Positions 1-9,638 of a stretch of 64,000 nucleotides of DNA are shown here, piece by piece (within the stretch, counting starts at the first letter, position 1; each line of letters opens with the position of its first letter). The stretch lies in contig CM055102.1 in assembly GCA_029204225.1 (NCBI GenBank), positions 37,318,585 through 37,382,584 on the forward strand, in the 5' to 3' direction. Made by a program: the position numbers and the translations under genes. The stretch comes from Diphasiastrum complanatum (lineage: Eukaryota; Streptophyta; Lycopodiopsida; Lycopodiales; Lycopodiaceae). Under the pieces are notes generated by a model. The model was not told where the DNA came from and did no database searches. It saw only the letters and a list, made by a program, of their open reading frames with translations.

Positions 1-3000
1 CACTTTCTCAGGTTCCAAAGGTACACTAAGTGACAAATCTTCCAAATGGGATAAATCCTCATCCGATCCAACTGTATCACCATCAAATAAACTTAGTTTC
101 AAACAACTTATATGAAACACTGGGTGTGTAGTCGATTTTCCTTGAAGATCGAGTTCATACGCCAAAGAACCAATTCTACGTACAATCCTGAAAGGTCCAC
201 AATAACGGGTAGACAACTTATAATGCTTCCCTGTACGTAACGTCTTAGAATCTTTTGAAATCCTAAGATATACCCAGTCGTCAACTTTAAAATCTCTTGG
301 AGATCTCTTAAGATTGGTATAATGTTTAGCTCTATCTTGAGCACTTCGGATACTATCCTCAGCCACTTGCAACATTTCTTGCATATCATGCAAAAAATCA
401 GCAACCTTCTGGATTTTAACGAACTTCGTCTCAACATTTACTGGAGATCTAGGCTGAAAACCATACATAAGCATAAAAGGACTGTAACCTATAGCAGAAT
501 GTTTTCTACTATTATATGCAAACTCAACCAATGGGAGATAATCTTTCCAATGAGATTGTCTGTGAGAAACATACGTCCTCAAAATATCTTCCATAGTTTG
601 ATTAGTCCTTTCTGTCTGGCCATCTGATTTAGGATGATCAAAAGAACTTAAACTCAAAAAAGTTTCCAGTTTATGGAATCTTGCTGACCAAAAGTGACCT
701 GTGAACTTAGGATCTCTATCACTAACAATGTCACTTGGCAGACCATACAACCGAAATAATCTTTCAACAAAAATTTGGGCTAAATCAAAAGCCTTTATAG
801 TTGACTTGACTAGTATGAATGCAGCTAACTTAGTTAACCGATCCACTACAACCCAAATAAAATCATTTTGTCATTGGTTCTTTGGAAGTCCAATTACAAA
901 ATCCATAGATATGCTTTCCCATTTCTTATCTAGGATCTCTAATGGATGCAACAAACCACCAGCCTTATGGCGTTCAGCCTGTGCTAGTTGACAGGGCTTG
1001 CATTTAACATATGGCTTGAGCTTTGGCCAATAAAATTCTTTCTTAACCAAGTCCAGAGTCTTGTGTATACCGGGATGTCCTGCACAGGGTATGTCATGAC
1101 ATTCGAACAAAATCTTCCGTTTGAGCTCATCATCATTAGGTACGCAAACTTTTCCATTTCGAAATAGTAATCCATATCAAATGGTAAATTGTTTCACAAT
1201 CTTCTTATCTTTCTTAGTTAGTTGAGTCCCTTGTGTTTCTGACTCAACACTGTCCACATTTCTTCCGGTCTAAACAATGTTCCAAATGTGACCAAAATGG
1301 AGATCTGATTCATATTTTCCTCTCAACGAAAGATATAGATCTGTAGAAATCTAGGTGAATGACAACTCGTTCAGTTCACCGATCCGACTAAGAGCATCCG
1401 CAACTTGATTAGAGCTGCCTCTTATGTAACAGATTTCATGATCAAATTCTTGCATCAATTCAGCCCATCGAGCTTTTCTCCCTCGAAGATCATGTTAATT
1501 ACAAAAATACTTAAGAGGCTGGTGATCCGTATACACTACAAACTTACTATCATACAAGTAGTGTCTCCAGGTTTTAAGTGCATGGACTATAGCAAACAAT
1601 TTTTTTTCCTGCGTAGTATAATACAACTGAGGACCAGTGAATTTTTTGCTTTCAAACGCTAGTGGCCTATCTATTTGTAATAGAACTGCTCCAACTGCAA
1701 CATCACTTGCATCCGTTCTCATGACACAAGGTAAATCTGGATTTGCAATCTGTAACACGGGAGCTGAAACAATCATTGTTTTAAGTTTCTCAAAACACTG
1801 ATTTAATTTCTCATTCCAAACAACAGGCGGACTAGGTTGATTCCTCTTTTTTTTTTTATTAACCATTTCTTTTGTCAAATTATCAAGCGGTGCTGCTAAC
1901 TTAGCATAATCCTCAATAAATCTCTTGAAGAAAAGTGTAAAACCTAAAAAAGAATTTATCTGCCTCACAATTTTTGAAATTGGCCACTCAATCACAATCT
2001 TGATTTTATCCTCGTCAATCTTGATCCCATTTAACTGATCTTATGACCGAGATAAAATGACTCTTGCTTAAAGAATTTACACTTGGACTCTTTAACGTAG
2101 AGTAACTCCCAACAGAGCTTCATCAAAACGATATTTAAGTGTTCTACATGTTCCACCAAGGATTTACTGTAAATGAGAATGTCGTCTAAGAATACAACCA
2201 CAAACTTCCCCAAAGATGGAAGAAATAAATCGTTCATCATTTGCTGGAATGTTTCTAGAGCATTCGTTAATCCAAATGGCAACACCAAAAATTCATAATG
2301 ACCAGATGTAGAACGAAATCCTGTCTTTTGGACATCTTCCGACTTAATTCTTATTTGATCGTACCCTATCCTGAGATCTATCTTGGTGAAATACCGTGCT
2401 CCACCCAAGCGATCTACAAGGTCATCCATCCTGGGTAATGGATATTTATTCTTTATAGTCACTTTATTAAGCCCCTTGTAATCCACACACATCCGGAAAT
2501 CTTCATCTTTCTTCGCTCTAAGAAGAACAGGAGCGCCCCATGGTGATTTACTAGGTTGTAAATGTCTCATTCTCAAATAGTTTTCTATTTGATTTCATGT
2601 ATCCTCTTTCTGAGAGAACCTATAAGATTGTCTCGAGACAGGTTGACTTTCTGGAATTAGCTCAATCTTGTGGTCTACTGACCTAGATGGTGGTAAACCA
2701 TGAGGTAATTCAGATGGAAAAACATCCCTAGATTCATTTATGACCTGTTCTTTCACTGCTTGTTCATGATCTAAATTTACTGAGTCAAAAATTGCTAAGA
2801 ATTCACAACCATTTAGATTCATTTCAGGAACATCCACAACTGGAATAGCATAAATTGAAAAAACTTCATACTCAAAATAATCCAATATTTCCATTTCATT
2901 AACTATAGAAATCTGATCCAACGGACGTACAAAATTACTGCCAAATAATGTAACTACCTTATCACCCTCCTTGAAAGTGAGAACATGCTTCTCAAAATCA

Positions 3001-3482
3001 ATTAACAAAGAAGGCGATTTACTAAATAACTATTCATAACCTAAGATTAAATCAGTACGAGCTAGGTCTAAAACATGAAAATTAACTAATTATGTGTGTC
3101 CTTGCACCAAAACTGGGAGCTTCGAGACTTTTACATTCCAAGTCTCCAACTCTGTTCCTGAAGCTAGATAAACTTTATATCTATGATTGTTGGCTTCAGT
3201 TTCCAAGCTGAGTTTCTGCACAAGACAAGAACTAATAAAATTATGAGTTGAACCACTGTCCAATAAAATACTCACTTCTTGATCTTTAACTGTGCCAATT
3301 AAACGAAAAAGTTCATTAGGCAAGAAAGAAGTAGTACTAAAGAACATTCACACTCATAATCAGTCAGGTTAATTTCCAATGTCTTACCATTGCATCCTGG
3401 GATTTCAATCATGGGACCAGACCCCTTCTTGCTTTCTGGACAAAATTTCATCATATGTCTAGGCTTCTTACAAACAAAACAT
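1..3482 (-). mobile_element. Ty3/gypsy LTR retrotransposon, 3' part, decayed, truncated by window edge
   Basis: Read on the minus strand the order is CCHC zinc knuckle, protease, reverse transcriptase, RNase H, integrase. Integrase after RNase H is the Ty3/gypsy order; copia elements have it before RT. The element runs off the left edge, so its 3' LTR is not visible. Nothing upstream of the zinc knuckle (beyond about 3482) reads as Gag, so the 5' end appears lost or replaced. Stops and frameshifts break the polyprotein into at least six pieces, but the individual motifs are well kept, suggesting moderate age. Confidence 0.9.
1..3482 (-). pseudogene. gypsy gag-pol polyprotein remnant (zinc knuckle, PR, RT, RNase H, IN)
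   Basis: The knuckle CFVCKKPRHMMKFC (CX2CX4HX4C) lies at 3440-3481. A protease with DSGSTHNF follows near 3260. RT (2031-2576) has the motif FLDDILIYS near 2185. RNase H (1495-1995) keeps TDASD and the TDHQPLKY end. Integrase starts with its H/C zinc region (about 1110-950). Its first catalytic Asp sits in SMDFVIGLP, then a TGA stop near 868, then SDRDPKFTGHFW (about 720-685) and HPKSDGQTERTN (about 640-601), so all three D,D,E residues remain. The C-terminal GPF-type module (GPFRIVRRIG, then HPVFHISCLK) lies at about 210-90. It would have copied and inserted the element; as it stands it cannot make one protein. Confidence 0.88.
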
Positions 3483-4131
3483 AAATTCTCTCTTTTAGCC
3501 TTTTCCTAGGACAGAGATTTTTGAATCTCTTTCTCTTGAAGAAACAAAATGTTTCTAATTACAAAGCTTTGCTAGCTTTCAGCCCTCTGCCTGACAAAGA
3601 TGGTGGCAAACACGAAAGTCAAGAGACATGAAACACGAAGGTTTTGCGAACACGAAAGTCAAGAAGACACGAAACACAAAAGTTTCGCGAACACCTGACC
3701 AAAAGACATGAACGCGAAAGATTCGTGAACGAGACTCTTTTGCGGTCCAAGAGAGAAAGTCAGACGACTGAAAAAAAAAAAAAAACCTTTTGTGCCCTCA
3801 CGCTCCAAAGAGTACCAGCAAAGATCATGCAAGTACCTAGGAGTACATATATATGATCTGATGGCATGATGTCAACAGATACACTCTAGGTCGTGGCTAA
3901 TCTGCCACTCTTGTAATTTTCTGATTAGTTGTAGATGCTTAATTACTCTAATCTTAAAGTTACACAGAGCGACTATATACTGGATGATACTTGACATATA
4001 CACATATACACATGTAACAGTCTGATGCTAGTAAGCAATCAAGACAAAATACAGATAAGAAGTCCGCCTGTGTGGAGGACGAGTTCTGTGATCAGGATCC
4101 ATAGAGATCCACAAGTCCGCTAGTAAGCGAG
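3483..4131. other. gene-free segment, retroelement-like flank
   Basis: No coding region is supported. At 3600-3760 there are many short words of the type cgaa/gcgaac, also abundant in the LTR region at 41.1-41.6 kb, so this may be an old LTR fragment in the opposite orientation. A 16-A run lies near 3770. The right end (4132-4136, ACATC) is one copy of the target-site duplication of the copia insertion that follows, so this flank and 9112 onwards were once contiguous. Confidence 0.45.
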
Positions 4132-4136
4132 ACATC

Positions 4137-4960
4137 TGTGAGAAATTGGCAAAAATCTAGCTTGGTATTTTTTATGATAGAAGTTTGTAAGTGAATCTCA
4201 CATGTGTGGAGGATGTTCCCATGTGTGGAGAATTGTAAAGTAAATCAAAAATTTTTGATATAGGGGTCTCATAGAATTTCATAGTCAAGCATTCAGGTGT
4301 AGGATGTTGATAGGGTCAAATTTGGCATAGATGGCAAATTATCCATTTCCACTTGTAATGCCACTATTGAGCCAAAATAGAGTAGGAGGCCAAACTCGTG
4401 CCAATTAGAGTGTAGACAAGTGTAATGCCTTAGTTTGATGAAGTTTAAGAGGTCCAATAGGATTTAGAGGTGGAACCATGAGTGGTCCAATAGAATTTGA
4501 GGTTTGCTTGAAAATGGTCCAATAGAATTTAGAGGTGCATGGATCAATGGTCCAATAGGATTAAGAGGTGGCAAAGTGTGGTCCAATCATAGTTAAGCAT
4601 AGTGGTAGCTCGTGGATCTACTAGTATCATTGTACTCCTCATTTGGATCTAATTGATTTTGAGATTGAGTGGATTTTGAGTGTAAGTGATTTTCTAGCTT
4701 TCTCTCTCTACTTGAGAGCTATTGATGATTTTCTCTCTCTACCCAAGGAGAGAAACTTATTTTTACTTAGATTACTTTTGGAACACTTCCCACATGTGTG
4801 ATTGAGAGTTGGAAGTGATTGAATGCATGTAGTAGTGTGTTTTTGCCATAGAATCAAAGATAGATCTTGAATCTCAATCTAGTCTTGATCTTGGTGCATC
4901 TACACACCTTAGGAGATCACAAGTACATGTTGTGGACGGTCCACACGTGTGAAATCAACA
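4137..4960 (+). repeat. 5' LTR of RT-less copia element
   Basis: 824-bp terminal repeat, starting TGTGAG and ending ATCAACA directly before the primer-binding site. It contains five tandem units of about 32 bp, each with a TCCAAT core (4451-4590), and a CACACGTGTG palindrome at 4942-4951. It would supply promoter and polyadenylation signals for the element. Confidence 0.94.
4451..4590 (+). repeat. tandem ~32-bp CCAAT-box repeats within the LTR
   Basis: GGTCCAAT occurs at about 4451, 4484, 4516, 4549 and 4580, a spacing of 31-33 bp. Most units continue as AGRATTTAGAGGTG. The array is preserved in the 3' LTR (about 8602-8742). CCAAT is the classical NF-Y binding core, so the array could be an enhancer; that role is inferred. 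Confidence 0.8.
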
Positions 4961-4972
4961 TGGTATCAGAGC
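4961..4972 (+). other. primer-binding site (tRNA-iMet)
   Basis: TGGTATCAGAGC directly abuts the 5' LTR end and is complementary to the 3' end of plant initiator methionine tRNA, the usual minus-strand primer of plant copia elements. Confidence 0.92.
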
Positions 4973-5703
4973 CTACCTAAGGTAACCATGCATTTTGATC
5001 CATTTGAGTGAAAACTATTCATCAATCTTGAGCTAGAAATTGTCAAGATCCATTTTCCTAGCTATCTTGTCCAATTTTGGATCAAAAGAGATCAATAGGG
5101 CATTGATTGGGTCTGACCTGGTACTGTATGAAATCAAGTGCTCAAACATGTGTGAGGAACATCCAATTTCAGTTTGGGAGTTCTCTTTCATGGTTGATCC
5201 AAAAATCTTGCTACATAGCTTCTTTTGAAGCTATTTATGCAATCAGTTTCATTCCATTTAATTGTGCCAATCAAAAGTTATAAGCTTTTTAAGAGGGTTA
5301 GGTAGGGCACCTAGACCTGGGTGGACACATTTGGTTTGGTCAAGAGATTGCCTGTTTGATCCAAAATCACAGATGAATGCTTACCAATCTCATCTATATG
5401 TGATCTAGGCACTGTTTTGAGATCTTAGCCATTTTGTTTCATGCAATATCATTGTATTTGAGTCAAATTTGATTTCTTAGTGTATTTCACACGTGCTAAG
5501 AGTGTTTGATCCTAAATTTTCCCATACTCCATCATTTGATGTAAAGTAGATCTAGTTTTGGAAAGATTGAGATAGCTAGTGAGAATCATCTCACAGTTTG
5601 TTGCAAGATCTTGCATAGGAGATGGTAGCACACCATTATTGGATCCTATAGTGAGAGAGAAGCAACATTTTTTGCTCATCACTTTTATTTATCTCCACTT
5701 CAC

Positions 5704-6660
5704 ATGACTTCAATGAGTTCATACTTGCTGCAACCAAGTGAGAGATTGTCTACTTCCAATTATTCAATATGGAAGTTGAGCATGGAGTCCATCTTGATAC
5801 TCCAAGATGTGATGGACAAGAGAGCTAGGACGGCTCTCCACTACATTAAGATGAATGTCTCTAATGAGATATTGAGGGAGATTGGTGATTGTTCTACATC
5901 CAAGAAAGCTTGGGATTGTCTCAAGTCCATCTATGAGGCTAAGAACACCTCTAGGCTCCTCACTCTTAGAAATTAAATCTTCCAAAGTAGTCAAAAGAGT
6001 GATGAGAGTGCATCTAACTATGTTTTGAGAGTCAAGGATATTCATAGGGAGCTTGCATGTATTGGTGACTCAATCAATCAAAGTGAGCTAGTCCAAGTCA
6101 TTCTCAATGGCTTGAGAGATGAATATGACAACCTTGTCCAATCCTATGCCATTAAGGAGGAGCTACCAAGTTTGGAGGCCCTTCAAAGTGTGTTTATTTC
6201 TAAAGAATCAAGACAAGAGTACAAACTCTTGAGGATGGACAAGCTATTGCTCAATCATGATGATGGCAAAGTTCTATTCGCCAAGCACAAAGAGAGGAGT
6301 AAGAAGCAACACCATCACTTATCTAACGACAAAGCTAAAGACCAAGATGGAGAGGAGGAGGAGGATACCTTTCATGCTTCTACTTCAAATCTCAAGAAGA
6401 AGAAGATCAAGTGCTTTTATTGTGGCAAGAAAGGCCATTATGCCACCAATTGCTTCAAGAAGAAGAATCAACTCAATCAAGCCAACATCACCAATGAAAA
6501 AGAAGACTATATTGCAAGTGATGGAGAAGGCCCTCTTATGGCATCAAGCTTCTCCTCTTCCACCTTCAACAAGGATGACTCATGGTATATTGATAGTGGA
6601 GCATCTTCACATATGTGTGGCTCCAAGCACTTTTTTCATCTATTATGCCTTATGATGGAG
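5704..6660 (+). pseudogene. copia gag and start of protease, with internal TAA
   Basis: The frame opens at 5704 with a UBN2-like copia Gag (ERLSTSNYSIWKL near the start), is interrupted by TAA at 5974-5976, and continues in the same frame through the capsid-like region to the knuckle CFYCGKKGHYATNC (6412-6453) and the aspartic protease start IDSGASSHM (from about 6588). A 1-nt frameshift near 6630 moves the reading into the frame starting at 6615. The Gag N-terminus lacks about 20 residues present in the relatives at 32.6 kb and 13.8 kb. The TAA replaces a Gln codon and is also present in the intron copy at 32.3 kb. Confidence 0.85.
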
Positions 6661-7133
6661 TCAAGAAGACCATATACATTGCAAGTAAGCATGAGTGCAA
6701 TATTGAAGGAGTAGGGATTATTCCCTTGAAGCTTGAATCTTCTAAAGATCTTTTTCTCAACAATTTTTTTTTTGTCCCAAAGCTTACAAAGAACATCTTA
6801 AGTGTTGTCCAACTTCTTGATAGTGGCTTTGATGTCAATTTCAATATTGACAATTGTGTGATCAAGAAGGATGGTGAGATCCTTGCATATGGATCAAGAT
6901 TTGAAGGCATCTACAGATTGGATCCAAGTGAGAGTGCAAACTCTCTTGATGTTTCTTATATGTCCAATATTTCAAAGGAGGACGATCACACAAGATGCAC
7001 ATATCTTCTCTCTTCAAGTATTATGGTGTATGATTATTCCTCATTATTCAAAGCATTTGTTGAGAAGAACTTCTCATTGAAGATCAAATCTTTGAGGAGT
7101 ATTGGAGATCTTGAAGGAATAGCACCATATTAA
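6615..7133 (+). pseudogene. copia protease remainder fused to an integrase-core scrap
   Basis: The frame continues the protease (FFVPKLTKNILSVVQLLD matches the copia protease end) to about 6930. It then jumps to a piece resembling the integrase core (YLLSSS, then KIKSLRS) at about 7000-7100, where the second catalytic Asp should follow but does not. The pre-integrase zinc region is absent. It stops with TAA at 7131-7133; the next ORF is in the same frame. Confidence 0.75.
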
Positions 7134-7145
7134 CTTTTACTCAAG

Positions 7146-8180
7146 ATGAAGCCTAAGGTTGATCACCTTAGTGAACTTGGTAGTGCTTGCTTTGCACATA
7201 TTCTCTTGGAAACAAGGAGGAAGGATGATCCGTGCTCATGGATCATGATTGGATACTCATCCATCAAGGAGGCCTTTAGTGGCTTTACACTCTCTATTTC
7301 AAAAGTGATTGTGAATAGAGATGTCATGTTGCATGAAGATTCAATCTTGGAAGTGGCCGAGATCAAGGTTTCTCAAGAAGCATCACAAGTTATCTTTTTT
7401 GAAGGTATTCAAGTTATGATGGGGCCAAGGTGTGAGGAGGAGTTTCTTCTTCATATGATTTCAAGAAGATCTTCAAGATGCATGGCCGAGTCTTTATGGC
7501 TCACCTTACATGGCAAAGAGGGGCATCTTTCATGTTGTTTCTACTACAACACATTCATATATGCTTCTCTTCCTTTGCTTGAAATGCTATCTTGCTTCAT
7601 TGAGTTTTTTGGATCTCAAAGTTCAAGAAAAACTATACTAGTTTTGTATGATGCTTATGGTATGGACATGTTTCTTGTCATTATTGACTTAGATATGTTT
7701 CCAATACTTTTTGAAAGCAAGATATTGTATTGTCAAAAGTATGCTCTTGGTTCTAGTAAGAACAAGATTGAGCTTGGTACTCACTTTTTTGAAAATCATG
7801 TTTTCACATGTTTTGAGGCAAATTGTAAACTCCTCTTGAGATTAAGTGAAGCATACAAAGTGGACACTTACATCCTTGAGAGAATAACTAGACTAAAAAA
7901 GATCAAGGTAGTCCTTGATATCAAGATTAGATCCATCATGGATATAGTTCATTGTATGTGGACTAGTCAAGCTAGAAAGCATAATGTTGATAATCATCAT
8001 TATTTCACATCTTATGATCTTGATCTCCATGATCCTTATGAGGCTTGGAAGCCTCATATTTCTCTATTTATGGTGCATCCATCATGCAAGTGGAACTTTC
8101 AAAGAAAAGATCATCATCAAGCATGGAGGAAGCATTGGCAAGAGACCTCTACCAAAGAGATCTTATCATGGATATGGTAG
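7146..8180 (+). CDS. 344-codon ORF of the RT-less copia: integrase C-terminal remnant plus unknown region
   Basis: Residues about 5-65 align with the copia integrase C-terminal region: compare IGYSSIKEAF and VIVNRDVMLHEDS with VGYSEVSKAY and VVISRDVIFHEEN of the intact element at 13.8-17.7 kb. The following ~270 residues show none of the expected RT or RNase H motifs (no [19 protein letters not shown] or SSTEAEY). I do not recognise them. They are rich in His, Met and aromatic residues, with no clear signal peptide or membrane span. An open frame of this length in AT-rich DNA is unlikely by pure chance, but whether it is translated is unknown. It could be transduced host DNA, a rearranged pol remnant, or an ORF kept by the element family. 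Confidence 0.55.
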   Translation: MKPKVDHLSELGSACFAHILLETRRKDDPCSWIMIGYSSIKEAFSGFTLSISKVIVNRDVMLHEDSILEVAEIKVSQEASQVIFFEGIQVMMGPRCEEEFLLHMISRRSSRCMAESLWLTLHGKEGHLSCCFYYNTFIYASLPLLEMLSCFIEFFGSQSSRKTILVLYDAYGMDMFLVIIDLDMFPILFESKILYCQKYALGSSKNKIELGTHFFENHVFTCFEANCKLLLRLSEAYKVDTYILERITRLKKIKVVLDIKIRSIMDIVHCMWTSQARKHNVDNHHYFTSYDLDLHDPYEAWKPHISLFMVHPSCKWNFQRKDHHQAWRKHWQETSTKEILSWIW

Positions 8181-8287
8181 GGGTGCTGCTATGATGGATT
8201 TCTTGGCTGATCTTCAAAGGATGCACTCAAAAAGATTTACAAACTTCTCAAGTGATCTAGTACCTTTCCAAGCTATTTTTTGAGGAG

Positions 8288-9111
8288 TGTGAGAAATTGG
8301 CAAAAATCTAGCTTGGTATTTTTTATGATAGAAGTTTGTAAGTGAATCTCACATGTGTGGAGGATGTTCCCACATGTGGAGAATTGTAAAGTAAATAAAA
8401 AATGTTTGATATAGGGGTCTCATAGAATCTCATAGTCAAGCATTCAGGTGTAGGATGTTGATAGGGTCAAATTTGGCATAGATGGCAAATTATCCATTTC
8501 CACTTGTAATGCCACTATTGAGCCAAAATAGAGTAGGAGGCCAAACTCGTGCCAATTAGAGTGTAGACAAGTGTAATGCTTTTGTTTGATGAAGTTTAAG
8601 ATGTCCAATAGGATTTAGAGGTGGAACCATGAGTGGTCCAATAGAATTTGAGGTTTGCTTGAAAATGGTCCAATAGAATTTAGAGGTGCATGGATCAATG
8701 GTCCAATAGGATTAAGAGGTGGCAAAGTGTGGTCCAATCATAGTTAAGCATAGTGGTAGCTCGTGGATCTACTAGTATCATTGTACTCCTCATTTGGATC
8801 TAATTGATTTTGAGATTGAGTGGATTTTGAGTGTAAGTGATTTTCTAGTTTTCTCTCTCTACCCGAGAGCTATTGATGATTTTCTCTCTCTACTTGAGGA
8901 GAGCAACTTATTTTTACTTAGATTATTTTTGGAACACTTCCCACATGTGTGAGTGAGAGTTGGAAGTGATTGAATGCATGTAGTAATGTGTTTTTGCCAT
9001 AGAATCAAAGATAGATCTTGAATCTCAATCTAGTCTTGATCTTGGTGCATCTACACACCTTAGGAGATCACAAGTACATGTTGTGGACAGTCCACACGTG
9101 TGAAATCCACA
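8288..9111 (+). repeat. 3' LTR of RT-less copia element
   Basis: 824-bp direct repeat of 4137-4960. It starts TGTGAGAAATTGG just after GAGGAG and ends ATCCACA, followed by the target duplication ACATC (9112-9116). It keeps the CCAAT array and the CACACGTGTG palindrome (9093-9102). Confidence 0.94.
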
Positions 9112-9560
9112 ACATCCATTCGTGAGAGAAACCGTATTTCTCTCACGCCAACACACTACGTGGATCTGCATGCAGTGCTCTAAGAACCAAAGAAAATCAA
9201 TAGACCTGATTCTCCCATTAATTTTAATTTCGCACATTGGTTGAATTTGTTGAATGTTGCATTAATTCATAAACGTAGATCAGCAATGTCTGACAGTTAA
9301 GAAAACACAGTTTAAACACCCGACCGGATCAACCACCACAGCACAACATCAAGTGCAACAAGACAAGACAACAGAATTGCTCTCCACAAACTGTATATTC
9401 AACTAACTAGTAAGTACAAAGATAAGTTGCTTAAAAACACTCAAAGGGCTCGTAAAAGAAAGACGGCCCGATAACTCTAGAACTAAGCACACGTGGTGCC
9501 ATCAAAATAAGAAAGCACGGCATAAGTCGATCATTGCTATTTTAACTCTCTCCCTCAATG
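9112..9560 (-). repeat. probable LTR portion of the minus-strand copia at 9.6-19.8 kb
   Basis: There is no coding content. Just right of it, read on the minus strand, lies the purine run TTGAGGGAGAGAG (about 9547-9562), which fits a polypurine tract at the end of the element whose RNase H ends at 9639. DNA to its left would then be the 3' LTR, interrupted by the 4137-9111 insertion. LTR ends are not resolved. Confidence 0.45.
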
Positions 9561-9638
9561 ATCAACGTCTTTCTTTATTTTAGAGTTTACTCTATTCATG
9601 GAACATACCTCCATGATAGTATTACAAGTAAAGGCTTT

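Larger units (their letters stand above)
4137..9111 (+). mobile_element. complete but RT-less Ty1/copia-type element (4975 bp) with target-site duplication
   Basis: Two direct repeats of 824 bp (4137-4960 and 8288-9111) begin TGTGAGAAATTGG and end in CA. They are flanked by the identical 5-mer ACATC at 4132-4136 and 9112-9116, the signature of retroviral-type integration. A tRNA-iMet primer-binding site follows the left LTR. A short purine run (GAGGAG) precedes the right LTR. The interior holds gag, a zinc knuckle, a protease start and broken integrase pieces, then a long ORF not resembling RT or RNase H. I counted roughly 20 mismatches between the LTRs by eye, so the insertion is not fresh but still complete. 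It is best read as a non-autonomous derivative mobilised by an intact relative. Confidence 0.93.

Noticed and set aside
7146-8180. Idea that the 344-codon ORF is an envelope-like gene
   Set aside because: No signal peptide, no clear transmembrane segment and no cleavage site; nothing supports it.
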